Positions 1 through 7,943 of a stretch of DNA of 64,000 nt are shown piece by piece. The stretch is from Mesorhizobium sp. M1C.F.Ca.ET.210.01.1.1 (lineage in GTDB: Bacteria > Pseudomonadota > Alphaproteobacteria > Rhizobiales > Rhizobiaceae), in NCBI RefSeq assembly GCF_004791585.1, contig NZ_SRUU01000015.1, forward strand, positions 1 to 64,000. Direction: 5' to 3'. Every line of letters begins with the position of its first letter. Position 1 is the stretch's first letter. Position numbers and translations under genes: made by a program. Below the pieces are notes generated by a model. That model was given only the letters and a program-made list of their open reading frames with translations, ran no database searches and had not been told where the DNA came from.

Positions 1-125
1 GTTCAGGTTGATGGTTTTACCGGTGGGAAGGGACCGGGCCATGCCACGGCCTGTCCGAAAGGACGACCAGGATCCACTCGGTCTCCTTCCCACTTCAACC
101 ATACACCGGAACCAACACACAGGAT

Positions 126-174
126 CCTGGGTCTGCGCGCGTCGCTTCGCTCCATGCTCGGCCCTGGGATGACG
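126..174. repeat. dispersed intergenic repeat, copy 1
   Basis: A segment of about 49 bases containing TCTGCGC, GCTTCGCTCC and GGGATGACGA. A closely similar segment lies at 54208-54259 in another gene-free stretch. The rest of 1-234 holds no convincing gene. This is likely a dispersed intergenic element, although only two copies are visible here. Confidence 0.5.
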
Positions 175-234
175 ACCGAGACGTCATTGCCGATTGACAG
201 CGGCGGCCCGTCCTTCCATACAAGCCGCGTTAAT

Positions 235-376
235 GTTCTCAGGGCGGGGTGAAAGTCCCCACCGGCGGTAAGAGCACTATGGTGCCTCAAGCCCGCGAGC
301 GCTTTCCGGCAACGGAAAGGTCAGCAGATCCGGTGCGATTCCGGAGCCGACGGTTAAAGTCCGGATGGAAGAGAAC
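235..376 (+). promoter_or_regulatory. FMN riboswitch (RFN element)
   Basis: Hallmark RFN blocks are present in order: the P1 strand GTTCTCAGGGCGGGGTGAAA, CCCCACCGGCGGTA, GCCCGCGAGC, CAGCAGATCCGGTG, GGAGCCGACGGTTAAAGTC and GGATGGAAGAGAAC. The 5' GTTCTC pairs with the 3' GAGAAC to close P1. It binds flavin mononucleotide and lies 80 bases upstream of a lumazine synthase gene, so it should lower riboflavin synthesis when FMN is abundant. A terminator-like hairpin follows immediately. Confidence 0.97.
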
Positions 377-387
377 GTACGCAGGAC

Positions 388-412
388 GGTCCGCTCGCGC
401 GGACCGGTTTTT
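388..412 (+). terminator. riboswitch expression-platform terminator
   Basis: The stem GGTCCG / CGGACC (389-394 with 400-405) closes a CTCGC loop and is followed by GGTTTTT. It sits 12 bases after the RFN element and before the ribH start. The layout fits FMN-induced transcription termination; an antiterminator alternative was not worked out. Confidence 0.75.
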
Positions 413-456
413 GCGTCGTGCGTCCTGATTCTGGTTCGAAACGGAAGGAAGGACCC

Positions 457-924
457 ATGAATCAGCATTTCCCCAAAAGCAGCGAAGTCCGCCGTGTCGC
501 CGTCATCCGGGCGCGCTGGCACGCCGATATCGTCGACCAGTGCGTCACGACCTTCGAGGCGGAGCTTGCCGCACTCGGCGGCTTTGCCGTCGACATCTTC
601 GACGTACCCGGTGCCTATGAAATCCCGCTGCACGCCAAGACGCTCGCCGAGACCGGCCGTTACGCCGCGATCCTCGGCACCGCTTTTGTGGTCAATGGCG
701 GCATCTACCGGCACGATTTCGTCGCCAGCGCCGTCATCGACGGCATGATGACGGTGCAGCTTGCGACCGGCGTGCCGGTGCTGTCGGCCGTGCTCACGCC
801 GCACAATTTTCACGATAGCGCCGAGCACCACCGCTTCTTCCACGAGCATTTTCAGGTGAAAGGCAAGGAAGCGGCGAAAGCCTGCGTCGAGATTCTTGTC
901 GCGCGGGCGCGGATCGCCGCCTGA
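457..924 (+). CDS. ribH: 6,7-dimethyl-8-ribityllumazine synthase, type II (RibH2)
   Basis: A 155-residue cytoplasmic enzyme that condenses 5-amino-6-ribitylamino-uracil with dihydroxybutanone phosphate to form the riboflavin precursor lumazine. Visible family blocks are ARWHADIVD (about 20-28), IFDVPGAYEIPLHAK (about 47-61), the GGIYRHDFVA loop and LTPHNFHDS with HH near 125, the region of the catalytic histidine. Block order and wording match Brucella/Mesorhizobium RibH2, a decameric enzyme, rather than the icosahedral RibH1. The ATG at 457 is preceded by GGAAGGA; an in-frame GTG at 418 lacks a ribosome site. The gene stands alone under the FMN riboswitch, which is typical of RibH2. Confidence 0.96.
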   Translation: MNQHFPKSSEVRRVAVIRARWHADIVDQCVTTFEAELAALGGFAVDIFDVPGAYEIPLHAKTLAETGRYAAILGTAFVVNGGIYRHDFVASAVIDGMMTVQLATGVPVLSAVLTPHNFHDSAEHHRFFHEHFQVKGKEAAKACVEILVARARIAA

Positions 925-956
925 GCCCGACCGATGCGCCAGAACTAAACCGATTT

Positions 957-1002
957 GGATTTCAGGACCGCAACGAGAGTGGTTGCGGTCCATCGGAAAT
1001 CC
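957..1002 (+). terminator. hairpin downstream of ribH
   Basis: The inner stem GGACCGCAAC (965-974) pairs perfectly with GTTGCGGTCC (982-991) around a 7-base loop. Outer arms GGATTTC and GAAATCC can extend it. No strong T-run follows, so it is either a weak terminator or a 3'-end stabilising hairpin. Confidence 0.45.
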
Positions 1003-1077
1003 GGCCAGAAGCAACTGGTTGGGCCTAGCCTGACCATTGGTAAATCGCGCCTGCAACCAAATACAGGAGACCATTGA

Positions 1078-2142
1078 GTGGCTCGCATCACACTGAGACA
1101 ATTGCTCGACCATGCCGCTGAACACGGCTATGGCGTGCCGGCCTTCAACATGAACAACATGGAACAGGGGCTCGCCATCATGGAGGCGGCCGAGGAGACC
1201 AAGTCGCCGGTCATCCTGCAGGCCAGCCGCGGCGCGCGCGCCTATGCCAATGACGTGGTGCTGGCCAAGCTGATCGACGCGCTGGTCGAGATCCACCCCG
1301 ACATCCCGGTCTGCATGCATCTCGACCATGGCAACAACGAAGCGACCTGCGTCACCGCGATCCAGTACGGCTTCACCTCGGTGATGATGGACGGCTCGCT
1401 GAAGGAGGACGGCAAGTCGCCGGCCGACTACGCCTACAATTCCGGCATCACGCGCCGCGTCGTCGACATGGCGCATTGGGGCGGCGTTTCGGTGGAAGGC
1501 GAGATCGGCGTGCTCGGCTCGCTGGAAAGCGGCGGCGGCGAGCAGGAAGACGGCCACGGCGTCGAAGGCGCGATCAGCCACGACCAGTTGCTCACCGACC
1601 CGGTGCAGGCCGAGCAGTTCGTGCGCGACACGCATGTCGACGCGCTGGCGGTCGCCATGGGCACCAGCCACGGCGCGTATAAATTCTCGCGCAAGCCGGA
1701 CGGCGCGGTGCTGGCGATGAACGTGATCGAGGAGATCCACCGCCGCCTGCCCAACATGCATCTGGTCATGCACGGCTCGTCCTCGGTGCCGGAGGAATTG
1801 CAGGAGATCATCAACAAATATGGCGGCCAGATGAAGCCGACCTGGGGCGTGCCGGTTGAGGAAATCCAGCGCGGTATCAAGCACGGCGTGCGCAAGATCA
1901 ATATCGACACCGACAACCGCATGGCGCTGACCGGCGCGATCCGCAAGGTGCTGACCGAGAACCCTAGCGAGTTCGACCCGCGCAAATATCTGACGCCGGC
2001 CATGGCCGCGATGAAGAAGCTTTGCAAGGAGCGCTTCGAGCAGTTCGGCACCGCCGGCAACGCGCCGAAGATCAAGCCGATCCCGTTGTCGGACATGGCC
2101 AAGCGCTACAAGTCAGGCAGCCTCGATCCGAAATTCGGCTAG
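1078..2142 (+). CDS. fba: class II fructose-bisphosphate aldolase (Calvin-cycle subtype)
   Basis: A 354-residue zinc-dependent aldolase that interconverts fructose 1,6-bisphosphate with dihydroxyacetone phosphate and glyceraldehyde 3-phosphate in glycolysis, gluconeogenesis or the Calvin cycle. Visible motifs are PAFNMNNMEQ near the N terminus, MHLDHGNN (zinc histidine and the Asp after it, about 80-87), SVMMDGS, VEGEIGVLGS, GTSHGAYK, VMHGSSS and KINIDTDNR. Length and wording fit the CbbA/Fba class II family. It begins with GTG after CAGGAGA. It is monocistronic, with a hairpin and a dispersed repeat after the stop. Confidence 0.96.
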   Translation: MARITLRQLLDHAAEHGYGVPAFNMNNMEQGLAIMEAAEETKSPVILQASRGARAYANDVVLAKLIDALVEIHPDIPVCMHLDHGNNEATCVTAIQYGFTSVMMDGSLKEDGKSPADYAYNSGITRRVVDMAHWGGVSVEGEIGVLGSLESGGGEQEDGHGVEGAISHDQLLTDPVQAEQFVRDTHVDALAVAMGTSHGAYKFSRKPDGAVLAMNVIEEIHRRLPNMHLVMHGSSSVPEELQEIINKYGGQMKPTWGVPVEEIQRGIKHGVRKINIDTDNRMALTGAIRKVLTENPSEFDPRKYLTPAMAAMKKLCKERFEQFGTAGNAPKIKPIPLSDMAKRYKSGSLDPKFG

Positions 2143-2152
2143 TTTTTCGACT

Positions 2153-2199
2153 CAATTCCGGACGGAAAGCCGCTTTCAGACTTTTCCTGGAATTGCTCT
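2153..2199. repeat. dispersed palindromic element, copy 1
   Basis: Starts CAATTCCGGACGGAAAGCCG and ends CTTTTCCTGGAATTGCTCT; the ends AATTCC and GGAATT are inverted. Related copies lie at 24688-24728, 28293-28339 and 63250-63296. It lies directly after fba. Confidence 0.75.
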
Positions 2200-2211
2200 G
2201 AGCCATCATCT

Positions 2212-2240
2212 CCCGCGACCGGCTGAATGCCGGTCGCGGG
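2212..2240 (+). terminator. 12-bp perfect stem-loop after fba
   Basis: CCCGCGACCGGC (2212-2223) pairs with GCCGGTCGCGGG (2229-2240) around the loop TGAAT. There is no T-tract, so it could be a weak terminator or an mRNA-stabilising hairpin for fba. Confidence 0.5.
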
Positions 2241-2349
2241 TGTCTACTCGCCCGCCGCGCCGCCAGAACGCATTCGGCGGAACTTCATGCCAGCGGATCG
2301 GTTCCTGTTCCGACACCTCCCAGGCCCACCCTCAGGGAAGGGGCAGACC

Positions 2350-2508
2350 ATGAGCAAGGATCGCGACAGGGAAGGCCGGGTCTTTTCCGGACGGGACGCG
2401 CGACAGGGCGAAATCATCCTGCGCACGCGTGCGCGCCGCATCATCTTCATTGCCGGGCTGGTCGGCATCGTCTTGCTGGCTTTGGTGCTGAGCATCGCGC
2501 TCCCGTGA
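2350..2508 (+). CDS. small single-pass membrane protein
   Basis: A 52-residue protein of unknown function. Residues 1-28 are strongly charged (MSKDRDREGRVF and an ILRTRARR stretch). Residues 32-51 form one hydrophobic helix (FIAGLVGIVLLALVLSIAL), so it is probably anchored with a cytoplasmic N terminus. The ATG at 2350 follows GGGAAGGGGCAG. An in-frame ATG at 2227 would add 41 unconvincing residues overlapping the fba hairpin. It reads toward the MgtC gene 92 bases downstream. No named family is recognised. Confidence 0.65.
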   Translation: MSKDRDREGRVFSGRDARQGEIILRTRARRIIFIAGLVGIVLLALVLSIALP

Positions 2509-2600
2509 AGGGACGGGCGGGCCACGGAACCATCGGTGGCCAAGCCTAGTTGAACGTTCCAGACGCAACGGAGGGCGCGCCTGGGCCGCCCTGATGGACG

Positions 2601-3326
2601 ATGTTTGAGCCGCTTTGCTGCGACATGCCGCTTCATCCGACCTGGCCGGACCTCGTCGCGCGGCTGTTGCTGACGCTGCTAGCAGGCTTCCTCATCGGCT
2701 TGAACCGCGAGGCGCGCGGCCATTCCGCCGGGCTGCGCACGACCATTTTGGTCGGCCTTGCGGCTTGCGTTGCCATGGTCCAGGCCAACATGCTGCTCGA
2801 CGTGACCGGCAAGGGCCCGGACTCCTTCGCGCGCATGGATGTGATGCGCTTCGCGCTCGGCGTGCTCACCGGCGTCGGCTTCATCGGCGGCGGCGCCATC
2901 CTGCGGCGCGGCGATCTCGTCACCGGCGTCACGACCGCAGCGACGATGTGGATCATGACGATGATCGGGCTGGCCTTCGGCGGCGGCCAGTTCGGCCTCG
3001 GCGCGATCGCAACGGTGCTCACCCTGGTGACACTGCAGGCCCTCAAATGGGTCGACCTCAAGATCCCGCGCGACCACAAGGCGGTCCTTTCGGTCTCATG
3101 GCCGAACAGCTCGCCGCCTGACCTCCAGGAAATGGTGCGGCCGCTCGGCTATAGCGCGCGCTTCGCCGGCATGGAGCACGACACCGACCGCAACCGCTTC
3201 GTTTTTTCCTTCAATATCCAGTGGACGCAGCCCGACGCGGTCGAGCCCTCGACGGACGTGCTGGCGCTCGTCGGCGAACACTGCTCGGTCGAACGCTTCG
3301 AGGTGATTGGCGAGAAGCCGTTCTGA
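2601..3326 (+). CDS. MgtC/SapB family membrane protein
   Basis: A 241-residue inner-membrane protein of the MgtC family, which in pathogens supports growth in low magnesium and in macrophages and affects the F1Fo ATPase. The N-terminal half has four hydrophobic segments with the family signatures GLNREARGHSAGLRT and GVLTGVGFIGGGAI, then VTGVTTAATMW. The C-terminal 85 or so residues are soluble and may form the small regulatory domain seen in MgtC proteins. The start could instead be the ATG at 2625. It converges with the VWA gene, leaving only 16 bases between stops. Its role in this organism is not shown. Confidence 0.9.
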   Translation: MFEPLCCDMPLHPTWPDLVARLLLTLLAGFLIGLNREARGHSAGLRTTILVGLAACVAMVQANMLLDVTGKGPDSFARMDVMRFALGVLTGVGFIGGGAILRRGDLVTGVTTAATMWIMTMIGLAFGGGQFGLGAIATVLTLVTLQALKWVDLKIPRDHKAVLSVSWPNSSPPDLQEMVRPLGYSARFAGMEHDTDRNRFVFSFNIQWTQPDAVEPSTDVLALVGEHCSVERFEVIGEKPF

Positions 3327-3342
3327 GTGTCGATCGGCAGGC

Positions 3343-4578
3343 CTACTCGGCCGCGTTTGGCGTTTCGGCATCGGCGCGGATGAGCTTGATATCCGCTCCC
3401 GCCGCCCAGGCGCCGATGTCTTCGCGGCGCAGCGCCGCCGCCATCATGTCGGGGAAATGGTCCGGCGTGCAGGCAAAGACAGGGATACCCATTGCCGCGA
3501 CCGAACCGGCCATGGAAGGGTCGTAGCCGGGCCGCCCCTGGTCGGTGAGGGCCAGAAGCACGATGACATTGACGCCCGAGCGGACAAGTGCTGCCAGCCT
3601 TTGCAGAAGCTCCCTGCCGTTGCCGCCTTCGTAGAGATCGGTGATCAGCACGAAATGCGCCTTGGTCGGCCGCTCGATGCGCTCGGCGCAATAGGCGACC
3701 GCCTGGTTGATGTCGGTGCCGCCGCCGAGCTGGACGCCGAACAGCACCTCCACCGGGTCGCTGAGTTCTTCCGTCAGGTCGACGATCGCCGTGTCGAAGC
3801 AGACGAGCTTGGTGCGCACGACCGGCAGCGATGCCATCACGGCGGCGAAGATCGAGGCGTAGATCACCGAGCTTGCCATCGACCCGGACTGGTCGACGCA
3901 CAGCGTCACCTCGTCGAGGTCGACCAGCCGTCTCTGGCGGCGCACGAAACCGACCAGCTTTTCCGGCACGACGGTCTTGTGGTCCGGCTGATAGTGGCGA
4001 AGGTTCGCGGCGATGGTGCGTGGCCAATCGATGTCGCGCTGCCGCGGCCGGTTGGTGCGCCGCGACTTATCGAGCGCGCCGCGGATCGCCTCGGCAGTCT
4101 TCTGCTCAAGACGCTGCATCAGCTTGGCGACGATGTCGGAAATGATCGAACGAGCGATGTCCTTGGTCTTTTCCGGCATCGCCGAGCGCAGAGACACCAG
4201 ATCGGCGACCAGATTGACGTCGGCCTCGATCGCCTTGAGGAATTCCGGCTCCATCAGCATCTGCTTCAGGTTCAGCCGCTCGAAGGCGTCCTTCTGCACG
4301 ACCTGAACGACCTGCTCCGGAAAGAACGAGCGGATATCGCCCATCCATTGCGCGACGCGAGGCGCCGAGCGGCCGAGCCCGCCACGGCGCTTGCGCGGAT
4401 CGCCGCCGGCCTCGCCACTGCCATCGCCGTAGAGTGCGTCGAGCGCCGCCGAAAGGCGCCGGTCCTCCGCCGACAGCGCAGGAGAAGACTGATCGTCGGC
4501 ACCGATCGCCAGGCGCCAGCGGCGCTCACGCGTCCCCTCCGGCGGATCGAGATCCGGCCCGATCGTTCCATCATCCAT
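3343..4578 (-). CDS. VWA domain protein, last gene of the SWIM/MoxR/DUF5682 operon
   Basis: A 411-residue protein with no signal peptide. About 220 residues of charged, mostly helical sequence precede a von Willebrand factor A domain. The metal-ion adhesion site is complete: DQSGS at 229-233, GGGTD with Thr 288, and ITD with Asp 314. In MoxR-linked systems such proteins are partners or substrates of the ATPase; that is family knowledge, not shown here. The ATG at 4578 sits inside the last codons of the DUF5682 gene (8-base overlap, GGAGAG ahead), implying translational coupling. An earlier in-frame start at 4644 lies deep inside that gene and is less likely. Confidence 0.88.
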   Translation of the reverse strand: MDDGTIGPDLDPPEGTRERRWRLAIGADDQSSPALSAEDRRLSAALDALYGDGSGEAGGDPRKRRGGLGRSAPRVAQWMGDIRSFFPEQVVQVVQKDAFERLNLKQMLMEPEFLKAIEADVNLVADLVSLRSAMPEKTKDIARSIISDIVAKLMQRLEQKTAEAIRGALDKSRRTNRPRQRDIDWPRTIAANLRHYQPDHKTVVPEKLVGFVRRQRRLVDLDEVTLCVDQSGSMASSVIYASIFAAVMASLPVVRTKLVCFDTAIVDLTEELSDPVEVLFGVQLGGGTDINQAVAYCAERIERPTKAHFVLITDLYEGGNGRELLQRLAALVRSGVNVIVLLALTDQGRPGYDPSMAGSVAAMGIPVFACTPDHFPDMMAAALRREDIGAWAAGADIKLIRADAETPNAAE

Positions 4579-6829
4579 GGCTGGGCTCTCCTGCAAGTAG
4601 CTTGCCGATGAGACCAAAATGCCTGCGCCAGGCCTCGCCGCCATCGGGTGCCGGCGTCAGTCCGGCAGGCAGACTCGCCCGGCGGCCAAGCACGGCCTCG
4701 ATCAGTCGCCGGCGCTCCATGCTGTCGAGGTTGGAAAAGACCCGGCGCAGCAATGGCAGATGCGCGACGAAGGCTTCCTCGTCGAGCGAGGCCAGCCACG
4801 CATCGACGGCGGCGCGCAGGCCCTCGTCATAGATCAGCCTCTGGCCGGCGCCGCTGAAGAAACCTTCAAAGAAGGCGGCGGCATCGAGAACAGTCGTTCC
4901 TGGCGACAGGCGCTTCGCCAGCAGATCGGCCGTGGCTTCGGCGGAGAGCCGCCCTGCCTCGTAGAGCAGATGCGCCGCGCAGCCGGCCACGAGCGCCGTC
5001 GAGCGCGATGAATCGAGCACGGCCGCCAGCCCACCACGCCATGCCTCCAGAACATGCTCGTCGGCTTCTACCAGCTTTATCGCCGCGTCGGCCTTGCGCA
5101 GGGCGTCCGTCAGCGCCGCGGCAGCCTGCGCGTCGAGGTCGCGCGCCGCGTAGGGCAGCGCGATGGAACCTTCAATGATCAGGCGTTCCAGAAGGTCGGC
5201 GAGCCGCTCCGTCTCGGTCTTGCGCGCTTCGCCGTAGCGGATGATGTCGGCAAGCGGCGGCACCGAGGCCAGCAGCTCCAGGCATTCGCTGCTGTGCGCC
5301 GCCTTTTCCTCAAGCGCAGCGAGACCGGCCGCGGATGCCTCGCTCAGGGCGGCGGTGATGGCGCTCTGGACCAGCGTGGCCAAAGCATCGAGCGTCGTCG
5401 CGACGCCGATCATCTGGACCAGGCGGCCGTTGGCGGCCTTCTCGATGGTCGGTCCGTAGATCAGGTTCTCCACCAGGCGGACGGCATATTCGGGCTGCCA
5501 GGCCAGCATCCAGCGCTCGCGAAACGTGCCGCGGCTGCGACCGACGTCCGTCAACCTGCCCCAGTTCACGCTGAGCACGTTCAGCCGGTGAAGCAGCGTC
5601 GAGCGGAAGAGCCCGCTCTCGCTGCGCAGGTCGATGGAAAGTTCCCGCTCGAGCGCTTCCGGCTTCAGCCGGGCTGCTTTCTGGTTGCGCTGCAGGTCGT
5701 CGATCAGCGGCGCGAGCGGCGTGTCGGGCGGGATCTCGCCGACATCGGCGCCAAGCAGCAACTCCGCCTCGACCATCTTCCACAGCAGGGCCTCGCCGTT
5801 GAAGAGCGCCGCAATCGAGGCATCGCGCAGTTCCTCGAAGCCCGGCTTCGGCCGCTCGCGGATGGCGGCGAGCGCCCGCGCCAGACGCTCGGCCTCGATC
5901 AGCGAGGCGGTCGAGATCATGTGGCCTTTCGTTCTGAGAACCGAAGCGATCCGCGCGAGCCACAGGATGGAGGAGTCACCCTGCCCGCGCGTCTGCCACA
6001 GGTGCTTGCACCAGCCGGGCGCGACGACGCCGGCGCCATAGCCATAGCCCAGCGCCAGCCGCGGCCCCGTCCATGGCGCGAAGGTCATCATGGTCTTGCG
6101 CCGGGCCATTCCCTTGAGCAGCGCCTGGTCGCTCTTTTGCGTATGCGCTGCTTGTAGGGCCGGCACGTGCCAGGCGCCGCAGACGACGGCCAGCGGCCCG
6201 TCGAACTCCTTTCGCGCCGCGGCGATCTCGAGACGCATATGCGCCTCGCGCATCGCCTCGAACCTGCCGATCGAAGTCTCATCCTCCCGCAACGTTGTCA
6301 TCGCGTCGGCGATCGCCGCGAAGATCGGGCCGGGCTCGGGATTCTGTTCGATGATGTCCGACCACCAGCTTTCGCCGTCCTCATAGCCGGCGGCGTGCGC
6401 CAAGGTGCCAATCGGATCATGGATCCGCGATGCCTCTTCGCCCTGCCCGTCCGTGGCCGCTGCTTCGACGGCATCGATGTCGGTCGAATTTTCGGACGCC
6501 TTCTCGGCCAGCCGTGCGGCCGACGGCAGGTCCATGAAGCGCAGCGCCGCCTTGTTGGCGACAGCCCAAAGCGCCGCCTGATACTCCGGCGAAAATTCGG
6601 CGAAGGGCCAGAAGCTCGTCGCGGCGGGATCGTCTTCCGGATAGCAAAGCAGCGCCACCGGCGGCTTCATCTCAGGGCTGGCGAGCAGCGGCAGCAGCGG
6701 CGAAGCATCCGCCGGCCCCTCGATCAGCACGGCGACCGGCTGCAATTCCCGCAACGCCTCGACCAGGCTCTCGGCGGAGCCCGACCCGTGATGGCGTATG
6801 CCGAAATAGCTGATGCCGCGCTCAGTCAT
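4571..6829 (-). CDS. DUF5682 family protein with TraB/EreA-like motifs
   Basis: A 752-residue soluble protein recognised as DUF5682 by its opening GIRHHGSGSAESL (10-22) followed by VLIEGP (Glu 37). A second motif, CGAWHVPAL, lies at 217-225. Two Gly-x-x-His-type motifs with a conserved acidic residue between them resemble the TraB/ChaN/erythromycin-esterase group, so an esterase- or peptidase-like activity is possible; this link is inference. The remaining 500 or so residues are helix-rich with no recognised domain. It starts 3 bases after the AAA gene stop and overlaps the VWA start by 8 bases. No signal peptide or membrane segment is evident. Confidence 0.88.
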   Translation of the reverse strand: MTERGISYFGIRHHGSGSAESLVEALRELQPVAVLIEGPADASPLLPLLASPEMKPPVALLCYPEDDPAATSFWPFAEFSPEYQAALWAVANKAALRFMDLPSAARLAEKASENSTDIDAVEAAATDGQGEEASRIHDPIGTLAHAAGYEDGESWWSDIIEQNPEPGPIFAAIADAMTTLREDETSIGRFEAMREAHMRLEIAAARKEFDGPLAVVCGAWHVPALQAAHTQKSDQALLKGMARRKTMMTFAPWTGPRLALGYGYGAGVVAPGWCKHLWQTRGQGDSSILWLARIASVLRTKGHMISTASLIEAERLARALAAIRERPKPGFEELRDASIAALFNGEALLWKMVEAELLLGADVGEIPPDTPLAPLIDDLQRNQKAARLKPEALERELSIDLRSESGLFRSTLLHRLNVLSVNWGRLTDVGRSRGTFRERWMLAWQPEYAVRLVENLIYGPTIEKAANGRLVQMIGVATTLDALATLVQSAITAALSEASAAGLAALEEKAAHSSECLELLASVPPLADIIRYGEARKTETERLADLLERLIIEGSIALPYAARDLDAQAAAALTDALRKADAAIKLVEADEHVLEAWRGGLAAVLDSSRSTALVAGCAAHLLYEAGRLSAEATADLLAKRLSPGTTVLDAAAFFEGFFSGAGQRLIYDEGLRAAVDAWLASLDEEAFVAHLPLLRRVFSNLDSMERRRLIEAVLGRRASLPAGLTPAPDGGEAWRRHFGLIGKLLAGEPSHG

Positions 6830-6832
6830 GGC

Positions 6833-7912
6833 TCAGATGGCCGCATTGAGCGCCGCGTAATAGCCGGCATAGTCCGGCCGCTTCTTCAGCACCGTCTCCA
6901 GATATTCCTGCAGCACGACCTTGTCCTGGACCGGGTCCTTGACGATGGCGCCGACAAGGCTTGGCGCAAGCCCTTCGGCGTGGAGCTTGCCACCGTCGAA
7001 CCACGCGGCCTGGCTGAGGCCGCTGATCATCGTGGCGATCGCCTCGGCGGTGGACAGCGAGCCCGACGGCGTCTTCAGCGTCACCTTGCCGTCGGCGGTC
7101 GCGCCGGAACGCAGCTCGCGGAAGATGGTGAGCACACGGGCGATCTCCTCGCTGACATTTTTCGGCACAGGCAGGTCCAACCCGCCGGCCATCTCGCCGA
7201 CGCGCCGGGAGACGATGGAGACCTCTTCCGCCATATCCTCCGGCAGCGGCAGCACCACAACATTGAAACGCCGCTTCAGCGCCGAGGAGAGCTCGTTGAC
7301 GCCCTTGTCGCGATTGTTGGCAGTGGCGATGATGTTGAAGCCGCGCTGGGCGTAGATCGAGGTGTTCAGCTCGGGCACCGGCATCATCTTTTCCGACAGC
7401 ACGGTGATCAGCGTGTCCTGCACGTCCGAGCCCATGCGCGTCAGCTCTTCCAAGCGGCAGAGCTTGCCGTCCTGCATGGCGCGGTAGAGCGGCGTCGGCA
7501 CCAGCGCCTCCTGGCTCGGGCCCTTGGCCAGCAGTTGGGCATAGTTCCAGCCGTAGCGGATCTGGTTCTCGTCGGTGCCGGCGGTGCATTGCACGATGAG
7601 CGTCGAGTTTCCCATGATGGCGCCGGCGAGATGTTCCGAGACCCAGGATTTCGCCGTTCCCGGAACGCCGAGCAGCAGCAGCGCCCGGTCGGTCGCAAGT
7701 GTTGCGACCGCGGTTTCCATCAGTTGCCGGCGGCCGACATATTTCGGCGTGATCAGCGTGCCGTCGTTGGCCTTGCCGCCCATCAGATAGGTGAGCACTG
7801 CTTTTGGCGACAGGCTCCAGCCGGCGGGCTTTTGCCGGTCGTCGCCCTGCGCGAGCGCCTGCAGTTCAGCGGCATAGACCTGCTCGGCCGGGAGGCGGAT
7901 GGCTGCGTTCAT
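6833..7912 (-). CDS. MoxR-type AAA ATPase
   Basis: A 359-residue AAA+ ATPase, probably a hexameric chaperone-like motor for its operon partners. The Walker A site is GVPGTAKS (82-89). The Walker B position reads LCRLEEL (about 151-157), so the usual Asp-Glu pair is Glu-Glu. Sensor 1 is TANN (about 197-200) and an arginine-finger-like SALKRRFN follows near 210-217. The ATG at 7912 has GGAGAAG upstream; 41 further in-frame codons would run into the previous gene. It lies third in a five-gene operon, 31 bases after the DUF5691-like gene and 3 bases before DUF5682. Confidence 0.92.
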   Translation of the reverse strand: MNAAIRLPAEQVYAAELQALAQGDDRQKPAGWSLSPKAVLTYLMGGKANDGTLITPKYVGRRQLMETAVATLATDRALLLLGVPGTAKSWVSEHLAGAIMGNSTLIVQCTAGTDENQIRYGWNYAQLLAKGPSQEALVPTPLYRAMQDGKLCRLEELTRMGSDVQDTLITVLSEKMMPVPELNTSIYAQRGFNIIATANNRDKGVNELSSALKRRFNVVVLPLPEDMAEEVSIVSRRVGEMAGGLDLPVPKNVSEEIARVLTIFRELRSGATADGKVTLKTPSGSLSTAEAIATMISGLSQAAWFDGGKLHAEGLAPSLVGAIVKDPVQDKVVLQEYLETVLKKRPDYAGYYAALNAAI

Positions 7913-7943
7913 GCGATCTTCTCCGGATTGATCAGCTGTTATC

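Noticed and set aside
277..1884. 535-codon open frame on the minus strand across ribH and fba
   Set aside because: It runs antisense to two well-supported genes, is rich in His/Arg/Val/Asp as antisense frames of GC-rich genes are, and matches no family.
3307..4611. 434-codon plus-strand frame antisense to the VWA gene
   Set aside because: It mirrors the codon structure of the VWA gene and has no family motif; the minus-strand MIDAS protein is clear.
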